Source: Clostridia bacterium (lineage in GTDB: Bacteria; Bacillota; Peptococcia; DRI-13; DTU073). From it: 13,503 bases of DNA. Location: NCBI GenBank assembly GCA_028709105.1, contig JAQVYD010000023.1:1-13503 (forward strand), given 5' to 3'. The notes below the pieces were generated by a model. The model ran no database searches. It was not told the origin of the DNA and saw only the letters and a program-made list of their open reading frames with translations. Position 1 is the first letter of the stretch. Each line of letters opens with the position of its first letter. The position numbers were made by a program, and so were the translations under genes. Shown here in pieces: positions 13,422-13,503 of the stretch.

Positions 13422-13503
13422 TTAACTCACCTGAAGATTTCTAATCATATAGCCCACACCACTACAGGTGACAATATATTCAGGATTCCCGGGATCTGCT
13501 TCT
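13422..13503 (-). CDS. C-terminal end of a probable OmpR-family response regulator
   Basis: The last 26 codons of a gene that enters from the right edge. The peptide EADPGNPEYIVTCSGVGY plus MIRNLQVS matches the end of the winged-helix output domain of OmpR/PhoB-type regulators, where D-P-x-N-P-x-YI-x-T-x-x-GVGY forms the final wing. The stop TAA is at 13422-13424, 119 bases upstream of CheW and beyond the CheW promoter, so it is probably a separate transcription unit. With so little sequence the call rests on this one motif. Confidence 0.6.
   Translation of the reverse strand, partial: EADPGNPEYIVTCSGVGYMIRNLQVS

Overview
This AT-rich window carries typical features of low-GC anaerobic Firmicutes: strong AGGAGG-type ribosome sites, many TTG starts, a DnaD/DnaI-type helicase-loading pair, an mraZ-rsmH cell-wall cluster, an M42 peptidase and [FeFe]-hydrogenase-family proteins. 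Together they suggest a strictly anaerobic clostridial bacterium, perhaps of the Peptococcaceae type. That placement is inference from gene content, because no rRNA or other taxonomic marker is present.

Layout. Positions 1-800 (minus) hold the head of the division/cell-wall (dcw) cluster: mraZ, then rsmH cut by the window edge. A 10-bp-periodic GTGG repeat array sits upstream of mraZ. A long hairpin terminator at 849-908 separates this from a small membrane export-family protein (944-1477). Next comes a minus-strand operon whose transcription order is a P-loop/Asp23 fusion protein, a DnaD-domain protein and a DnaI/DnaC-like helicase loader (1563-4316). Its likely promoter is an extended -10 site abutting a perfect 10-bp inverted repeat. 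Two plus-strand metabolic genes follow, an M42 aminopeptidase and metF (4499-6564). A minus-strand DUF1015 protein and a GNAT acetyltransferase follow (6592-8423), then a tiny plus-strand DUF1858 redox-disulfide protein (8644-8841).

The most distinctive part is 8898-13302 (minus). In transcription order it encodes a CheW adaptor, a small anti-sigma-like HATPase, an [FeFe]-hydrogenase-like iron-sulfur protein, and a second hydrogenase-like protein fused to a methyl-accepting chemotaxis signalling domain. Both hydrogenase-like proteins keep the four cysteines expected to hold the H-cluster [4Fe-4S] unit. Both lack the proton-shuttle cysteine of catalytic enzymes, as sensory [FeFe]-hydrogenases do. 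The block therefore looks like a soluble H2- or redox-sensing chemosensory module. No CheA, CheY or hydrogenase maturation gene lies in the window, so the output partners must be elsewhere. The right edge holds the C-terminal end of what looks like an OmpR-family response regulator.

No tRNA, rRNA, CRISPR array, insertion sequence or prophage was seen.
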